A DNA stretch of 64,000 nt from Simmondsia chinensis (GCA_018398585.1 JAGTTD010000011.1:9361001-9425000); one strand, 5' to 3'; shown: positions 1-12,378, counted from the stretch's first letter. Made by a program: numbers and translations. The notes: generated from the sequence alone by a model not told the origin.

Positions 1-650
1 GTGCGGACCTAACTCATGTCCAACTAGTAGGGCTACAGGTTTGCAATTTGCTATCTTGTCCGTTCCAAGTCGAGAGTTGGGTTGTGTGGCTCGGGAAAAG
101 GCTTGGGCTAAACAACTCCCAGAGTAGAGGGTATCGCGTCAAGCTAGTTCAACCACTGTGAATTTGCATCTCGCATCATTCAGTAGCTTATTATTCTAGC
201 CAAGACTCTATTATAAATAGGGATCTTGGATATTCAGTATGGCAATTAATAATTATTTGAGAAATATAATTTTTTAGAAACTTAAACAAGAGGAATTTCT
301 CTTTAAAATTTCTCATAGTAAATATTTTTTCGGAGCCCACACTCTGGGTGTCAAGGGGTCATTGCCGAGAAGATCTCGCGGTCTCAATGATTTCTCTCGA
401 GGGACAATTGCGGACTACAATCTAGGTATTTCTTGTTACTATTCTTTTAAAAGCTTTCCTTTCATTTTCACATTTTTATTTATGATTTTAATTCAGTGTT
501 TATTATTCTTTAATATTCTATATTCATTATGTTTATATTAGAGTAGAGGTCCTTTATATTTAAAATTAAAGAATTTGAAAGTTATTTTTGCTGCGCCTAA
601 TCAAACCAATTTAGGAAAATTTTAGTTTTCAAAATTAAATTTTCCCGACA
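1..650 (+). repeat. 5' LTR (3' part) of decayed Ty1/copia element A
   Basis: The stretch ends in TTCCCGACA, matching the TTCCCAACA ends of the related LTRs at 23828 and 48695. From about 300 onward it shares landmarks with those LTRs: a 'cacactct' block near 340, a pyrimidine-rich stretch and a final 'aaaattaaagaattt' block. It is much more diverged from them than they are from each other. The true LTR start lies left of the window. Identification rests on similarity to the two other copies and on the copia pol remnants that follow it. Confidence 0.5.
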
Positions 651-2540
651 CTATATTAATAGCAATTTATTGGTCTAATACAAGAAAGTTTATGTAACCA
701 TATAAAAGAAGAATTTCTTGAAGCCCATAAAGCCTTTAAGTGGCACTTGATCTTAGGTCACATTAATCTAGTATGATTCAAAAACTGGTTTGATTTGTCT
801 TATGCGATGATTCAGTACTAAAATGATAACCAATATGGGAATCATGTTTGAATTAATGGTGACTGAAAGCGTCTTTAATAGTAAAGCCAGTAGAACCATT
901 AAGCTACTAGAACTTATTCATAAAATGTTTATGGACTGCTAACAGTTCAAGTGAGGAGAAGCAATGAGTATTTAATAAAATTTTTACGATTTCAAGTAAG
1001 GAGAAGCGATGAGTATTTCATAAAATGTTTATGAATGACTACTCATTCAATTAATTTATGGATATACATATGAAGACTGAAATTTTGAACCCTTTGAAAG
1101 GTTCAAAGAATTAAAGACTAAATTTGGGATTAGTTAGGTAATTATGTCAAGTCACTTTGATAAGATTAAAGTGGTAGTTTTAGGAGAATTCTTGGTTTTC
1201 CTTACTATGGAGAATTGTAGAAAGGATTAATAATGTTTTATTGAATATGGTAAAATTAATGCAATGAGACACATCTACATATCAAAAGGTTTGTTAATAT
1301 GAGATATTGTGTCTCTCCAATTTGATACATCTAATTATGTAGATGATGTATTAGATACATCTTTCACCGAGTTATTGTCATGCTAAGTACATGAGAGCTT
1401 TGATGTAGTGGGAGGATGGTCAGGGTCACCTAACAAATTTATGTCTTTAGTCTTAACGATAAAGCATGATAGCGAATTCGATCCTTTATACTACAATATA
1501 ACTCTGAAGTCTAAAGATGCAAACCAATCGGTCAGGGCAATGAAAGTTAAGTTAAAGTAAGTGTATTTTGACTACATTTGGAAACTTGTAGAGGTGTCGA
1601 AAGACATTAAGTTCAATAATTGGATCTCACTAGATTTACAAGAATAAAAGAGTTGTGTGGACGAGAAGGTTGAGACCTTCTAGGGTAGATTGATGGTAGT
1701 GGGCTATACCCTAATGGAAGGAATCATCTTTGATGAAACCTTCTAGCCAGATGCTATGCTGAAGTCCATTAGGGTGCTCTTATCCATTGTATCTGATTGT
1801 GATGAGATATGAAAATGGAAGTCAAGATGACATTTTTTTTTTTGAATAGTCATTTTGAAAAGGTTATGTATATGATACAACTAAACAAGTTTGTTGCCAA
1901 GAGTCTGAAGCACATAGTATGCAAACTCAAGTAGTCTATTTGTAGACTTAAATGAGCATCTTGTCCATTGAATAGTAGATTCGGTGACGGTTATCAAGTT
2001 CTGGTGATTAGAATCAATAGTTAGTGAACCATTAGTGTACGAGTGACATAACAAGAAAGTAGAGACTTTCTAAGTGTTGTTTATGGATAACATTCTACTC
2101 ATTAAGAATGATATAGAATTGTTATGAGCTGTTAAGGTTTAATTGTCCAGTCCATTAAAAAGTGAAAAACCTAAGATGAACACACTATATTCTTAGGATC
2201 AAGCTTAAGCGAGATTCAAAAGAAAGGACGTGAGTTTGTCATGGGTCGTTTGTTTTAAAAGGGAGTTTAGATGTTAGAAATATGAAATCCATGTTTACCT
2301 TTTAGTGAGAGTCATTAGATGTAAAGTAGTATTGTATTGCTTAGCTCACAATGAAAGTTGGGTATTTAAAAGCTATGGAGTTGTTGAGTAGATTAATTGA
2401 CTCAGAAGGTTCTTAGTTGATCAAAGTTTGTGAGCAAGGGAATGAGATAGTGACAGGTCAGTATCGATTAAAGTTTATACTTAAAGAGTTGACAGATCTC
2501 TAGGGGATAGTTAGGTTTAAGTTTAGGACAAGTGGGAGAT
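651..2540 (+). pseudogene. copia element A internal region, gag-pol remnants
   Basis: No long frame survives, but pieces of copia Pol can be read in order. A GAG-pre-integrase-like stretch (GHINLV) lies near 755-780. Near 1660-1800 is the start of reverse transcriptase (GKVETF-like, then a decayed 'ARLVAKGYT' region and an 'MLKSIRVLLSI' stretch). Near 2330-2520 is the RNase H end (CIALSTMKAEY-like, and a tail ending in RTSGR). A purine tract, AAGTGGGAGA, directly precedes the 3' LTR at 2541 and is the typical copia polypurine tract. Gag and most of integrase are unreadable. Dead copy, host of the nested insertions to its right. Confidence 0.6.
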
Positions 2541-2690
2541 TATTGGAATTGTTGTCCTGGAAAAACCCAATTAGTTAGGTTTAAATATTAAATAAATAAA
2601 ATAATTCTATTTATTTACTGTCTGATTATGTTTAACGAATCAAATATGTGTGTGATTGTTTTCTAAAATGTTCCATGAGATGGACGTTGC
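2541..2690 (+). repeat. copia A 3' LTR, first fragment
   Basis: This begins directly after the polypurine tract with TATTGGAATT and matches the start of the solo LTR at 46691 (TATTGGAATA) through the block ending 'ccatgagatggacgtt'. It breaks off where the gypsy LTR starts at 2691, and the same LTR resumes at 22135. The first two bases are TA instead of the usual TG, as they also are in the solo LTR copy. Confidence 0.8.
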
Positions 2691-4053
2691 TGTTTTCTAT
2701 ATTTTGTTTGAAGTGGTGTATATGTGGTCACCATAAATGTGAAAACAAAACAAACATGCAAAAAGGACTCACTGTAACTAGGGAGTGAGCCTAATTATGA
2801 ACCACATGTCTTAAACCTCAACCATTTACCGTTTTCAAAGAAAACGTTATGATATGTTGGTGTCTCTGACTTTGATTATACCGTGAGTCCTACTTACGCT
2901 TCAATTAAGAAGACTTTGTTAAATATTTTTGTGAAATTTTTTTTATGACAAAAACTTAAGACATGGACCTAACTCAAGTGGCAATTATGGTGAAGGGGCA
3001 GGGCTAATAGACGCCTTTTTTCGTATACTTAAAAGTCAGGAATTGGAGCTCTGCAGTCCACTTACAAGCCCGAGTCAATTAGATTTTTAAGCTGGACACC
3101 TTTGACTTATGATAACTCGAATGAGTTCAGGTCTGACAAGATTAAGGTGGAGCAAACCGTATTCAAGTCATTGGATTAGGATAAATGCAATCAAGGGACA
3201 AGCCTTAGCCATTAAAGGCATAATCAATGGCACGAACCTAAGTTCACCTAACTTATCAAGAAGTGACAATAGTGTTAAGACAAACGTAAATAAGGGACAA
3301 AGCCTTGGCCATCAAAGCCTTAAACTAAAGCCTCAAATCTCAGCTTGTCGATTTATGGAAACAAATTAAAACTAGAAAGTCATACCTGAAGCTCAAGAAC
3401 GGTATTACTATGGAAGTAAGTACAACAAGATCTATGTTACACTACGCTTAGCTATGTTACGGTACTCCTAAGAAAGAGTACAAGTGTGCTGTAAAGAAAA
3501 ACTTAAAGAAGTTATGTATTGAGTGTATAAGTACTACGTTGGACTAATGCAGAATCCGTTATTTATAGAAAAAAAAAACTACTCCTAATTTCACAGTAGC
3601 TTCACCCACTTCTAGCCACAAAGCTCCTCTCTTGTGCTCGCTTACTCTTCACCAACGTGTCTTGAGTTTTCAGAGGGAAATCCTTGATGCCCACGTCCAG
3701 ATTTTTAATTGAAGTTCCCTTTAGAAGACTCATGACCTCCTGAATTAAGCTTAAGGCCCAAGCACATGAAATTGATCTCCAAGTAACTTCCTTGAGCTTG
3801 GAAACTACTATGCTTACAGCTTTCCTGGCAACTCCTCGAGCTTGAACTCACTTCACCCTTCAACCATCTTGAGCCTTAAGTGGCTGATAACCTTTTCAAG
3901 GGTAGTAACGCTTCCCAAGTACTCACCTCAAGATGCCATCATCACAGCACGTAAATGTCATACTCCCCTCAAAGAGGATCTCACGTGATGGCCACGTGAC
4001 ACTTTACCCAAAAACGGCATCGTCCCTGCCCTATCAAATTTAGGGTGTAAACA
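2691..4053 (-). repeat. Tat-like gypsy element, left (3') LTR
   Basis: It starts TGTTTTCTATATTTTG and ends AGGGTGTAAACA. It pairs with the copy at 20738-22134, which starts TGTTTGCTATATTTTG and ends AGGGTGTAAGCA. Coding remnants between the two read on the minus strand, so this is the 3' LTR. Immediately inside it (4054-4070) the minus strand reads CTAAAAGGGGGCATT, a polypurine tract. An open stretch at 3109-3369 recurs at 21197-21427 only because it lies in both LTRs. It is not a gene. Confidence 0.85.
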
Positions 4054-7000
4054 AATGCCCCCTTTTAGCTGTTGGTAAGTTCAAATTTAAAATGGATAAA
4101 ATCTAACTGATGTGACCCTTAACAGCTACAGGGACTCCTTGAGAGAATATGTATGCCAGTTACTCTTCTTTCCCGTGTATTTATAAGTATGACAACTAGG
4201 ACTTAAAGTTTTCACTTTTTCCTTTGTTTTCTCTCTGCTTTTATCAAGCACACTTGAAATCTCTTGCCTTTGTCACTACATTGGTGAATCCTTGATCCAA
4301 TTCACACCCATTTTGTGAATTTATCAGTGGCCATGAGGATATAAGAATGTTGTTTGCTGGAAGGGGGGTTAATCTCCCCTATAATATCATTGCTCAGCCT
4401 CTGAATCGCCATGGTTTGAGAATGGCATGCATCTCAGCAGCAGGGACCCTAGGTACATGTCAATGTCTTTGCCATGCTCTACATCCCTTGGCCTACATTA
4501 TGCAATCATCTATCATTCATGGCTAAAAGTAGCCATAACACCTGATAAGCCAGTGAATCTTATTGCCAACTAGATGGGATCCAAAAATATATCTTTATGG
4601 GCTCTTACCATTACTAGCATTGCTTCATCCAAGTCAAGGTACTTGAGAAGTACTCCACTAGCCTCCCTTTTATATAGTTGTTTATACTCACCATCTAGGT
4701 AGAATCTATGAGCTCTCATTTTCATCTTCCTACCCTTAATGTAATCACGAGGGTTATTGAAGTAATCTATTAAAGGCTTCCTCAAGTCCTCTTATTGACT
4801 TAGGAAAGTCTGATGTGCCTCATAGTACTCCAAGCATTCATTTGGTGTACTTTCGAAGGACTCTGTATACTTGATCTCATGATCCAAAACGGTAATCTTA
4901 ATGACCATAGTTTCTTCACACCATGTTCTAGGTAATTTTTACCTAGATGCCAATTGAGCCAAGTCATTGGCCGCCTTGTTTTGTTCTCTTAGAATGTGCT
5001 CGAACTGTACCTCATTGAAATTACTCAATAGCTTACGCACCATTGATAGATATCGACTCAAGGTATCACTCATACACTAGAACTTCCCATTCACTTAGCA
5101 GATCACCAGTTGCAAGTCCTCTTTGATAAGAACATTGAGGACTTGCATTTCTAGAAGAGTTTGAAGGTCGATTATCAGAGTCTCATAGTCAGCATGTTAT
5201 TAGAGCATCTTCCCACCAAGGTGACAGCCAATTTAGTGATGATTCCTTTTGGGGATTCTATCACGATTCCCACTCCAGCACTAGAGTTGGTCCTTAAACA
5301 ATCAAAGAATAGTTTCCAAGGCACCAGTTCTACCAATAGAAGCTGTTCTAGCTCATCATCTAAGCCAGCTTGAATGTTTGGATGGTCAACTAAAAAGTCC
5401 ACTAGGGCTTGCCCCTTCACTGACTTTTGTGCGACATAAACCAACTCAAATTGGGGTAGAGCTAAGCTCCACTTGTTCAATCTTCCTCTCAAAAAATGGT
5501 ATGTCTAGCATATATTTAAGGATGTCTGCTTGAGGGACCACATATATAGTGAAAATTTTTTTTCAATCGAGGAATACTTTATTTTGCACTCATTTAGGCA
5601 ATAGCTAAGGTAGAACACAGCCTATTCAAAACCTTGTCTCATTGTCTTATACAAGTAAACAACCAATAGATTTCTTGGAAGCAGAGACATAGATCTTCAA
5701 AGGCTTTCCCTGCTTTGGCGGAATCAGTACTAGCGGCCTAATCAACTATTCCTCGATAGCCTCGAATGCTGGTTGATGTGGGTCCTCCCACTTGAAGTCC
5801 TTCTCAGACTTGAGCCTCAGCAGTGGAGTGAAGACCTTTGTTCTTCCTATGATATTCGAGTTAAAACATCTTAGGAAGTTAACCTGCCCCAGGAAGCATT
5901 GAAGCTCTTTTTTGTTTGTAGGTGGCTTGGCCACTTGAATGACTTTAGTCTTATTAATATCTACCTTGACGCCCTTTTGGTGTACTAGAAAACCTAGAAA
6001 GTTTCTAGCTCATACGCCCAAAGTTCATTTTAGTGGATTCATCTTAAGGTTGTGAGTCCTCATCCTAAGGAATGTAATCCATCAGATCTTCCAAGGGCTT
6101 AACTTTAGATTTTGATTTGACCATGATGCTATCTATATAGACTTCCATGGTCTTGCCAATGAGATCATGAAAAATCATGCTCAAGGCTCTTTGGTGGGTG
6201 GTGCCAACATTCTTCAAACCAAAAGGGCATCCACCCATTCAAACGTCCCTATTGATCCAGGACATCTGAATGCCATCTTGTGGGTATCCTCTGAGGCAAT
6301 CATAAATTGGTAGTGCCCATATTAGCCATCCAGGAAAGACAAAACCTCATGCCTCGAGGCTGAGTCAATGAGCACATTAGCAATAGGTATTGGGTACTCG
6401 TCCTTTGGGGTGGCTGCATTCAGACCTTTGAAACCAATACAGACCCGAATTTTTGCCAGCCATTCAATGTACCTAGCAGTTTTGATGAATTTGCTCTTTA
6501 GGAGCCTTTCAATTTCTTCCTTGACCAAATCAATGATTTCTTGGGACATTCTTCTCTGGCCCTGAATGATGGGCTTCGAGCTTGGCTTGAAAGGAAGTCT
6601 ATGCTCAATCACCTTTCTATCTAAGCTAGGCATCTCATGATTATCCAAAGCAAAGCAATCCTTTAATTCACAAAGCAAAGCCAGGTACTGCTCTTTCTGC
6701 TTCTCAAAAAGCAAAGCACTTAGATAAGTAGGTCTTAGGTGTTCTACCGAGCCCAAATTAACATTGAAGAGGGGGGTCTTGGACCTCAGCCCTTAGATCC
6801 TCCATTTTGGATGGTGCTAATCTTAAGTCAGAGAGCTCCAACTCCTTTTCTTGTGTTGCATGAACTTGAAAAACCATGAAATGGTTGCTCAATCTACAGT
6901 TGATCCTTGGCGTGCCAGGCTTCATGCCTTGCTAATGTTGAGGAAATGGCCTCTTAGGCCATTATTAGGAGGTCTTGGTTCCTCCGCATTGGGATTCTAA

Positions 7001-7735
7001 AGTGCCCTAGAAGTCCCCTTCGTCGAGAAGAGCCCTCATGTATCCCCAGAAGTCAAAGTCTTCAGACTTGACATCCATTTAACCAACCTCAGCTTCAATT
7101 AGTAGGTTGAAAATGATGGCGATCAGGTCTTGCTGTTGGGTAGATTCTAGAGTGATCCTTTTAACGTCTATGAGTCCCACATCATCCTCATAGAACTTTG
7201 CCTCAACATGGTTGGAGCAAGCCATGAATGGCCTCTTATCTGCCCTAACAACCTCATATTTGTCATGATTTCAGAAGATTAGCAACTGGTGAAGTGAAGA
7301 CGGAATACAATAATTGGCATGAAGCCAATCTCTACCAAGTAAAGTATTATGGCTTGACGCAGTTTCCACGATAAAGAAAGCTGTTAGCTTGCTTAAGTTG
7401 GCAACAATTAAGTTAATCGGGATGACCCTTTCAGATTTGGTGGTAGCTCCAGAAAAGCCACATATTGCCACATTTGAAGTGATTAAGTCTTCTGACTTAC
7501 CAATGTGTCCTAACATATATGAAGGCAAGACATTGATAGTCGTGCTATTATCCACCAAGACCCTGTTTACCAAAATGCCATCGAATTCAGCCTTGATGTA
7601 TAGGGGCTTGATGTGTTTATTGGAGGTATTAGGCTCATCAAACATCATCTTCAATATGGCAGGTAGATCATCAGGCAATTTAGATGTTATATCATTAACT
7701 TTAAAAGATAAACAATAGTGTACCTGTAGTGGTGG
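4054..7735 (-). pseudogene. Tat-like gypsy pol remnant (PR, RT, RNase H, zinc-binding start of IN)
   Basis: Read from high to low coordinates the domains follow Ty3/gypsy order. Protease is at 7678-7271 (VDNSTTINVLP where family members carry D-x-G). Reverse transcriptase N-half is at 6756-6322, and its catalytic box at 6139-6113 reads YIDSIMVKS instead of YIDD. The connection region is at 5934-5746. A second, archaeal-type RNase H follows at about 5490-5175 after KGQALVDFLVDHP. The zinc-binding start of integrase is at 4785-4330 (GYF.P, AKGC, EMHAI, PW.FRG). The integrase core is missing, since only about 270 bp separate this from the polypurine tract. The extra RNase H supports the Tat lineage. 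Multiple stops make it inactive. Confidence 0.75.
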
Positions 7736-7740
7736 CTATT
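7736..7740. repeat. left target-site duplication CTATT of the three-LTR element
   Basis: CTATT directly precedes the first LTR. The identical CTATT at 17010-17014 directly follows the third LTR. Removing the insertion plus one copy rejoins the gypsy sequence. The exact match fixes the outer borders of the nested element. Confidence 0.9.
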
Positions 7741-8303
7741 TGTTATGGTCCAAGAAGCCAAGGCATGAGCTGAAGGTGGCTGTGTTGCTGTCCTACTGCT
7801 ATGCTGCTGCTTTAATCTATAATGTGCTGCAACGGTGGCTGTCTTGCAGCCATTTGATGATCATTTAGTGTAGGGAAGTTGTATTAGCTTGTTGATATGG
7901 TAACTAGAATAAGTCTTGATGTAATTAGTTGCATAAGTCTCATGTTAAGTCAGGTAATAAGTGAACTTTAGTGGCATGTAGCCAAGGTGGTCATTGGCCG
8001 GTCACGGTTGGCGGCTAATTAGTTAGTTGGCAGTTAAGTCGGTTAGGCCATGGGTCTGCATGCATTGTATCTCTAGATATTTTTTAGTCTTAAGCCACCC
8101 CAAGAGGAAGTAGTATAAGTAGATGGCTCTAGCTTGTAATCCATAACAACTTTGATGAATGACAAATTGATATCTTTTGATATCTCTCTCTATTTCTCAT
8201 CTCCCTCTTCTTATCTCTTCTTAACTCTACATTCTCCCCTCATCTCACACTCTCACTATCCCAACCAAGGTTAAGGACCAAGGGAAATATTTGAACCTTA
8301 AAA
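7741..8303 (+). repeat. LTR 1 of tandem non-autonomous LTR element
   Basis: A 563-bp LTR starting TGTTATGGTCCAAG. It has a TATA-like box, TATAAGTAG, at 8114-8122. Its last bases are CCTTAAAA, where copies 2 and 3 have CCTTAACA, so the canonical CA end is mutated here. Near the end GGTTAAGG faces CCTTAA, forming a stem that ends at the LTR border. It differs from LTR 2 at many sites, mostly in its first 150 bp. LTR 2 and LTR 3 share most of the alternative bases. Confidence 0.9.
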
Positions 8304-8305
8304 TT

Positions 8306-8317
8306 TGGTATCAGAGC
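8306..8317 (+). promoter_or_regulatory. primer-binding site, body 1
   Basis: TGGTATCAGAGC, an exact match to the usual plant LTR element site complementary to the 3' end of initiator tRNA-Met. It sits two bases after LTR 1. Confidence 0.9.
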
Positions 8318-9331
8318 CTTGATTTGGCTTCCGAATCAAGCTCTAAATCAGAAAAAAATTACAAAATTCGATTGATTGCATTGCAATTAATCAACAAAAA
8401 CAGTTTGATACTGCAGTTTATGTGATTAAGAATTCAATTCTGAGTTCTGAATTTGAAATTGGCGGTTACTGACATATGCAATATTCATATCCTACGGATT
8501 GACTGGGAGTTACTTCCGGTTGGGATAAAATTTATTGAATTACATTGAAGAAAGTTTAATTGATTAGTATTTGTTGATTACATTCAACATCAAAGCTGAT
8601 TCATATTGAATTCAGTAGAATCGATCAGGCATTAGTTGCTGAAGCTGTGTGCTAAGCATAATTGATCTTGATCAAATATTCTTTTGATCAGTTGAAGAAG
8701 AAGTCTACGTGAGTTGCTGGATCAATCATACACTTGATCATCATCAAGAGAACAGAAACAAGCTGCATTGAGGTTAATTCTGATTCTACAATTCAGTAAC
8801 TGAGATTGAGGTAACGGTTTCTGAACTTCAAGTCGCAATTCAATGGGAATTTGTGTTTGTTGTTGGTTTGTGATGAAATTGGGTTGATAAGTATAGAAGT
8901 GGTGAGAATTCAATAGAATCTGTGTTGATTCTTAAGAATTATATGTTATTAAGTTGAGATTTGCTTAGGTGAATCTGACATTGAGCTGAGCTCCGAAAGT
9001 GTTGAAATCTGATTTCGTTCTTGAAGATTGCTTTGAGTATTGTGTTGAAGACTTGATTGCGATCTAGAATCGAGTTTAATTCAGAATTGTAAGTCCAAAT
9101 ATTCAGGAAAGCATCACTGTTAGGGTTTGTTCGAAGTTAGGGTTCGTTCACGAATTCTGCTTTAGGGTTTGTAATCTGTGACGATTGTCGAACCGTTAGT
9201 AAGTGATTGTTTTGTGCAAATGAAGGAGTATAATTTCTTTAAGCAATCATTGGTTGAAGTGATTTGAATCGAATTTAATTCTCCTGCGAACTGAGCTGTT
9301 CCAGATTGACTCATTGTTGTTCATTGCAAAT
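8318..9331 (+). other. long untranslated leader, body 1
   Basis: About 1 kb without a usable forward frame lies between the primer site and the first conserved ATG. It is AT-rich, with repeated 'gaattcaattctgaat' and 'ttgatcttgatcaaa' motifs, and is well conserved in body 2 (12379-13398). A minus-strand frame open in both copies is explained by their shared ancestry. Late in the leader the phrase 'agggtttgtaatc' and similar occur several times. Confidence 0.6.
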
Positions 9332-9781
9332 ATGGATGATATGGATGATGATGGCTCTTGTCAATCAGTGATGAGTGATTATTGGGAGAAAATAAAGCAA
9401 GAATGGAGGCAAGAATGCGAGGAGTTTTGGCAGAAATAGAAACAGGAGCCACAACGAATTTTTGATCGGCAGTTTTCAGCTCATCAGTTTACAAACATCA
9501 ATCGAGATGGTGCTGGTGTTCTTGATGCAAATGAGTTCCCGAAGCTAAAGGATAGCTTTATACAACAAGAGCTCAATGTTGAGGAAAAAGAGGAAGTTGG
9601 AGTAGAAGTCGTTGTTGTTGAAGATGAATTCGACCAAGACAATGCCGAAATTGATGAACACAAGTTAGGAGAACCTGAGTTTGAGCAAGATGATTATTAT
9701 GAAGACTCTTTGATAGAGTTTGATTACTTTGAAGACATTGAGCTACAGCAAGATATGTTTCCGGAATGGGATTACGATTTA
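9332..9781 (+). pseudogene. acidic N-terminal ORF of non-autonomous element, body 1
   Basis: The ATG at 9332 follows the leader. The frame encodes a very acidic, Gln- and Trp-containing protein starting MDDMDDDGSCQ. An in-frame TAG at 9437-9439 interrupts it after 35 codons. The same TAG is present in body 2, so it predates their separation or marks a real end. Past the stop the frame stays open, with runs of Glu, Asp and Val, to the TAG near 9781. I recognise no known domain. Body 2 has an extra T that shifts the frame near codon 17, plus further stops. Function unknown. Confidence 0.45.
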
Positions 9782-9792
9782 TAGATCAAGGG

Positions 9793-11723
9793 AATGATAA
9801 AGAAAGCAAAGAGCAAAGTGAAGAGGAATCATCTTAACGACGCATTGAAAGATTTTTGAGGGAAAAAGAAGTTTACTAAGCAGAAATTAAAGCATGTCAA
9901 GTTAGTGATTGAGTCATGGTCTCCAAAGGATGATTCAATACTACAAGTGGGTCACTATGAAGTCCCTGCAAGCAATTGAGCAGAGAACTATGCAGACCCG
10001 AAGTATCCTGCTGGAAAATTTGACGCTACTGCTGAAATGTCACTGAATACAACACAGAATCTGCTAAGTATGATTCCATGGCAAGCTGGTATGCAGAATT
10101 TAAGTACCTCCACTCCTGAACAATCTCATTCTGTTGGGAAGGTTGATGTCACTGCTGTAGTGGCAATGTAAACACCACAAAACATGTTAAACACTTCTCC
10201 AAGGCATCTTGATACTCGAGATCAGCAATTACTTTGTGCTGGCAGTAATGTAGTTGATGCAAAACAAGGTTCATGGCGTGGAGGAATGGTGTGTTCAAAT
10301 ACACATTCATATGACGAGTTCCCTCCAGATCCGGGAGAATATTCTCAAGACTATATGAAGCTAAAAAGAGTCAATTTTCTGTGGAAGAGAAGTAATCATG
10401 TTGCGAGAGTGCATTTCAAGGTTCAACAAAGGAGAAGCATGGTGTCTATACAAGCAATTGACTTAGTGGTGGTGAATAAATTCAGTAAAGTGCTGAAACA
10501 GAATTCTGTGCAGACCAAAATCAGTACAATCGATGCCTCAACTGATGAAGTTGATGTTAGGAGTCCCTTTGATCCGGCAAAGAATGAATTACAAGTGTTT
10601 GGAGAAGCTAGGCATCCGGTGCTGCTGTTTGATGATGAAGAACTTGGTGTCAGTGCAAGTATTGTTGGAAAAATGGTAGAGGCTATGGGTCATTGCGAAG
10701 TTAACATCAAAGCAAGCTGTGAAGACTAGGATTACACCGGTTGCAAGCTGCAAAATTCTCATGATAATGAAGTTTCTATTGTTCCAGAATTGGTGTTGCT
10801 TCGGTTCCTACAAAAGCGCTTACTTGAAAGGGTGGCAATTTTTGCTAGTTGTTTGATGAATTATGGATGGTTTGAAGAGGTGTTGGGCCTCAGGTACGAC
10901 CTCATAGATGGTGCACAAAGCCAAGTAAAGACAAAGATGATAACATTTGAAAATTGGAACACGCAGCGACTAAAGCTTTCTGTCAGCACTAGCTAAGTTG
11001 CTCAGATTGAGTGTGGTTGGTGCTATTATGGCTTTATGAAGATGTAATAACTTGTTCGCATCAAGAAGCTTCCTTGTGGACAAGAATGGAGTTGAAATTT
11101 GTAATACCCGCAGCTATGAGTGGTCTTGGTTATACATTGCTGAATATTTGTGTTATGCAGCACAACATGAGGAATTGGGAAGCAATCAAGAGTTTGTTGA
11201 GCATGGTCTGAGATGTTTTAGTAAGTGGGTGTTTAAGCAATACAAATTTTGGATAAGATCCAAGATGAAAGGGTTGCAGCTGCATCCTTATGGAATTCCA
11301 ATGTGTTTTGTTGTCATGATCAAGAAATGGGGCCGTTTGAACTGCACTTGGGAATGTCTACAAGCTGATTTTGATATTTGGTTCTCTTGGTTTAAGTTTG
11401 GAAGACCTCCAGAGTTGCTTAAGGACTGCATATGCAGCTTTATTGGTTTATCGACAGATAACATCTGTTGTGTAGCATTTCACAAGTTAAATTACAGAAC
11501 TGTAGCTGCGTTTTGTGACTCTCGGCAGCAAGATAGTATTTTGAGCTGTGTTAACGGCATCATGAGGTGTCGTGAATGTGTTGTTAATGTTTGGTTTGAT
11601 CAGTGCAGACCCCCTGAAGAGTATTATACATTCAAATGCAAACATTGTGTCGAAACAAGCATCCTACAAGGTGTCCTGCTGCAATTTCAGATTGAGTGCT
11701 TCAGATGTCTTCCAGCTGCATAA
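9793..11723 (+). pseudogene. conserved unknown ORF region, body 1
   Basis: A broken coding region follows the acidic ORF from an ATG at 9793 (MIKKAKSK). Open pieces are 10184-10729 (181 aa), 10790-10996 and 11052-11723 (223 aa). The middle piece carries GGMVCSNTHSYDE, KLKRV, STIDAST and SPFDP, all also found in body 2 and in the minus-strand copy at 54.0-54.7 kb. The last piece is rich in Trp, Cys and Phe (KWVFKQYKFWIRSKMK, GRPPELLK). A block present in body 2 (about 15050-15627) is missing near 10980. No gag, protease, RT or integrase motif is visible. Not recognised as a known family. Confidence 0.5.
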
Positions 11724-11801
11724 CTCCAGCCAGAAGTTGATCTTCATTGTTACAACTCTCTTCTATTGTTGATGACAAGAATGTTTTCAGGGGGAAGGGA
11801 A
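11724..11801 (+). other. chromovirus-like pol tail and polypurine tract, body 1
   Basis: The last bases before LTR 2 read 'gatgacaagaatgttttcagg' up to the purine run GGGGAAGGGAA. This resembles the end of chromovirus pol at 42200-42238, where the protein tail 'DK-V--GG-N' overlaps the polypurine tract. The non-autonomous element has kept this end although its pol is gone. Confidence 0.55.
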
Positions 11802-12364
11802 TGTTATGATCCAAGAAGCCGAGGCATGAGCTGATGGTGGCTGTATTGCTGTCCTACCGCTATGCTGCTGCTGTTATCTGCTATGTGCTGCGATGGTGGC
11901 TGTCTTGCAGCCATTTGATGATCATTTAGTGTAGGGAAGTTGTATTAGCTTGTTGATATGGTAACTAGAATAAGTCTTGATGTAATCAGCTGCATAAGTC
12001 TTATGTTAAGTCATGTAATAAGTGAACTCTAGTGGCATGTAGCCTAGGTGGTCATTGGCCGGTCAAGGTTGGCGGCTAATTAGTTAGATGGCGGTTAATT
12101 CGGTTAGGCCATTGATCCACATGCATTGTATCTCTAGATATTTTTTAGTCTTAAGCCATCCCAATAGGAAGTAGTATAAGTAGATGGCTCAAGCTTGCAA
12201 TCCATAACAACTTTGATGAATGACAAATTGATCTCTTTTGATATCTGTCTCTATTTCTCATCTCCCTCTTCTTATCTCTTCTTAACTCTACATTCTCTCC
12301 TCATCTCACACTCTCACTATCCCAACCAAGGTTAAGGACCAAGAGAAATCTTTGAACCTTAACA
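11802..12364 (+). repeat. LTR 2 (shared middle LTR)
   Basis: A 563-bp LTR starting TGTTATGATCCAAG and ending CCTTAACA. It is at once the 3' LTR of body 1 and the 5' LTR of body 2. No target duplication flanks it, as expected if it arose by unequal recombination rather than a second insertion. A TATA-like box, TATAAGTAG, starts at 12175. The stem GTTAAGG/CCTTAAC lies at its 3' end. Confidence 0.9.
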
Positions 12365-12366
12365 AT

Positions 12367-12378
12367 TGGTATCAGAGC
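12367..12378 (+). promoter_or_regulatory. primer-binding site, body 2
   Basis: TGGTATCAGAGC, an exact initiator tRNA-Met-type site, two bases after LTR 2. Confidence 0.9.

Noticed and set aside
3109..3369. 86-codon frame repeated at 21197-21427
   Set aside because: Both lie at the same place in the two LTRs of the Tat-like element. The similarity reflects LTR ancestry, and there is no sign of a gene.
8722..8913. 63-codon minus-strand frame repeated almost identically at 12790-12981
   Set aside because: It lies antisense in the untranslated leaders of the two tandem bodies. Similarity comes from duplication of the element.
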